NCBI RefSeq assembly: GCF_002846395.1
Contig: NZ_PJMU01000001.1
Coordinates: 310,001 to 374,000 of the forward strand
From: Pontibacter ramchanderi
Lineage (GTDB): Bacteria; Bacteroidota; Bacteroidia; Cytophagales; Hymenobacteraceae
Reading direction: 5' to 3'
Length of the DNA: 64,000 bases
Part shown: positions 63,477-64,000 of the stretch, piece after piece
How the letters are laid out: each line of letters opens with the position of its first letter
How positions within the stretch are numbered: the first letter of the stretch is position 1
Made by a program: the position numbers and the translations under genes
Notes under the pieces: generated by a model
Database searches by the model: none
What the model was told of the DNA's origin: nothing
The model's input: the letters and a program-made list of their open reading frames with translations, nothing else

Positions 63477-63935
63477 TTAAAGCACCTGGAGTTGCAGATA
63501 ACCGGTCTCAGGCTGGCGTTTGAGCTCTTTGCCATTAAAGTAAAAACCTGAATAGGTATAGTCGGTATAGCACTTGCCCCGGTTGACGGTATAGGCTATG
63601 TCCAGCGTGTCGGTATTATGACTGCTGATTTGTAAGAGCATGCGCACCCGCGACTTGGTATAAATGACGGGGTACGTCTCAAATATCAGGTGGTTTACTT
63701 TTTCATCGGTGCCCGTAAAGAGGTAGTTAAACGGCTCTCCATCGAGGATCAGTTGAACAGAATCGGGGTGCAGCCCTGTGCTGGGGTTGGAGAACGGACT
63801 GCTGCCTGAGGCATCCACGAGGTAAAAGGAGACAGGTGCGGGCGGCTCTGAACGCATGGTAGCGCAAGGGGTGCAGCCGGCTGCACAATAAAACAGCAAG
63901 AGTGAAAATAGAGTAAGTGATCGGTTTGTTTTCAT
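63477..63935 (-). CDS. lipoprotein of unknown function
   Basis: 152 residues from ATG 63935: MKTNRSLTLFSLLLFYCAAGC lipoprotein signal, then an all-beta domain of about 110 residues (YLFTGTDEKVNHLIFETYPVIY, LQISSHNTDTLDIAYTVN). No family recognised. It reads toward nif3 on the same strand with a 56-base gap. Confidence 0.78.
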   Translation of the reverse strand: MKTNRSLTLFSLLLFYCAAGCTPCATMRSEPPAPVSFYLVDASGSSPFSNPSTGLHPDSVQLILDGEPFNYLFTGTDEKVNHLIFETYPVIYTKSRVRMLLQISSHNTDTLDIAYTVNRGKCYTDYTYSGFYFNGKELKRQPETGYLQLQVL

Positions 63936-64000
63936 GTGGTGCAATATGGGGTCGGATATAGTCGGTACTAAATATAGTGTTTCTAAGGTATACAAATCAA

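Overview
The window looks like chromosomal DNA of an aerobic, menaquinone-using Bacteroidota, most likely Cytophagales near Hymenobacteraceae/Pontibacter. That placement is an inference. It rests on TAnnTTTG-type -7 boxes, start codons often without Shine-Dalgarno sequences, a SusC/TonB-style outer-membrane receptor, DUF4159 and LptE-family proteins, lipoproteins with a Bacteroidota-type surface-export signal, and the order miaB / sigma-54 activator / lptE / secG / groES / groEL. Genes are dense, most convergent pairs are separated by strong hairpin terminators, and no prophage, transposase or CRISPR array is visible.

Layout. 0-3.2 kb: ergothioneine genes egtB-egtD (egtD runs off the left edge) divergent from menC. 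3.3-9.6 kb: outer-membrane beta-barrel receptor, a sirtuin without zinc cysteines, and topA. 9.8-20.3 kb: SixA-like phosphatase, then the most distinctive block, a chemosensory cluster of a ParA-type ATPase, a 1521-residue soluble chemoreceptor with eleven 92-residue poly-HAMP units, CheW, CheY, a CheB with a degenerate receiver, CheA and a two-site CheC. No CheR or motility gene lies nearby. 20.5-22.9 kb: polyamine operon with a SpeD-SpeE fusion followed by SpeB. 23-33.4 kb: holin-like membrane protein, four-helix Cys-rich (copper) protein, RecQ, a subtilisin lipoprotein, a LexA-like regulator, pirin, RmuC, an HD hydrolase and a DUF481 outer-membrane protein.

33.7-41 kb: GDP-L-fucose genes (fcl, gmd), three tRNA-Asp genes, accA, an MBL hydrolase coupled to a patatin lipase, a beta-barrel protein, an acyltransferase and a YjbR-like protein. 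41-51 kb: smc, DUF4159, rsmE, pckA, a POT peptide transporter and two unknown proteins. 51-64 kb: a long leftward run of groEL-groES, secG, an acidic TPR protein, lptE, a sigma-54 activator, miaB, pabB, a TPR protein, a C4 zinc-ribbon coiled-coil protein, a Nif3-like protein and a lipoprotein.

Two signals stand out beyond ordinary annotation. First, the ParA/poly-HAMP/Che block resembles a self-positioning cytoplasmic chemosensory array with unusual adaptation components. Second, the heptamer AGGTATA (TATACCT on the other strand) occurs far more often than chance on both strands, inside genes, in stop codons, in terminator stems and as a tandem array. It behaves like a genome-wide iterated word such as an uptake or architecture-imparting sequence.
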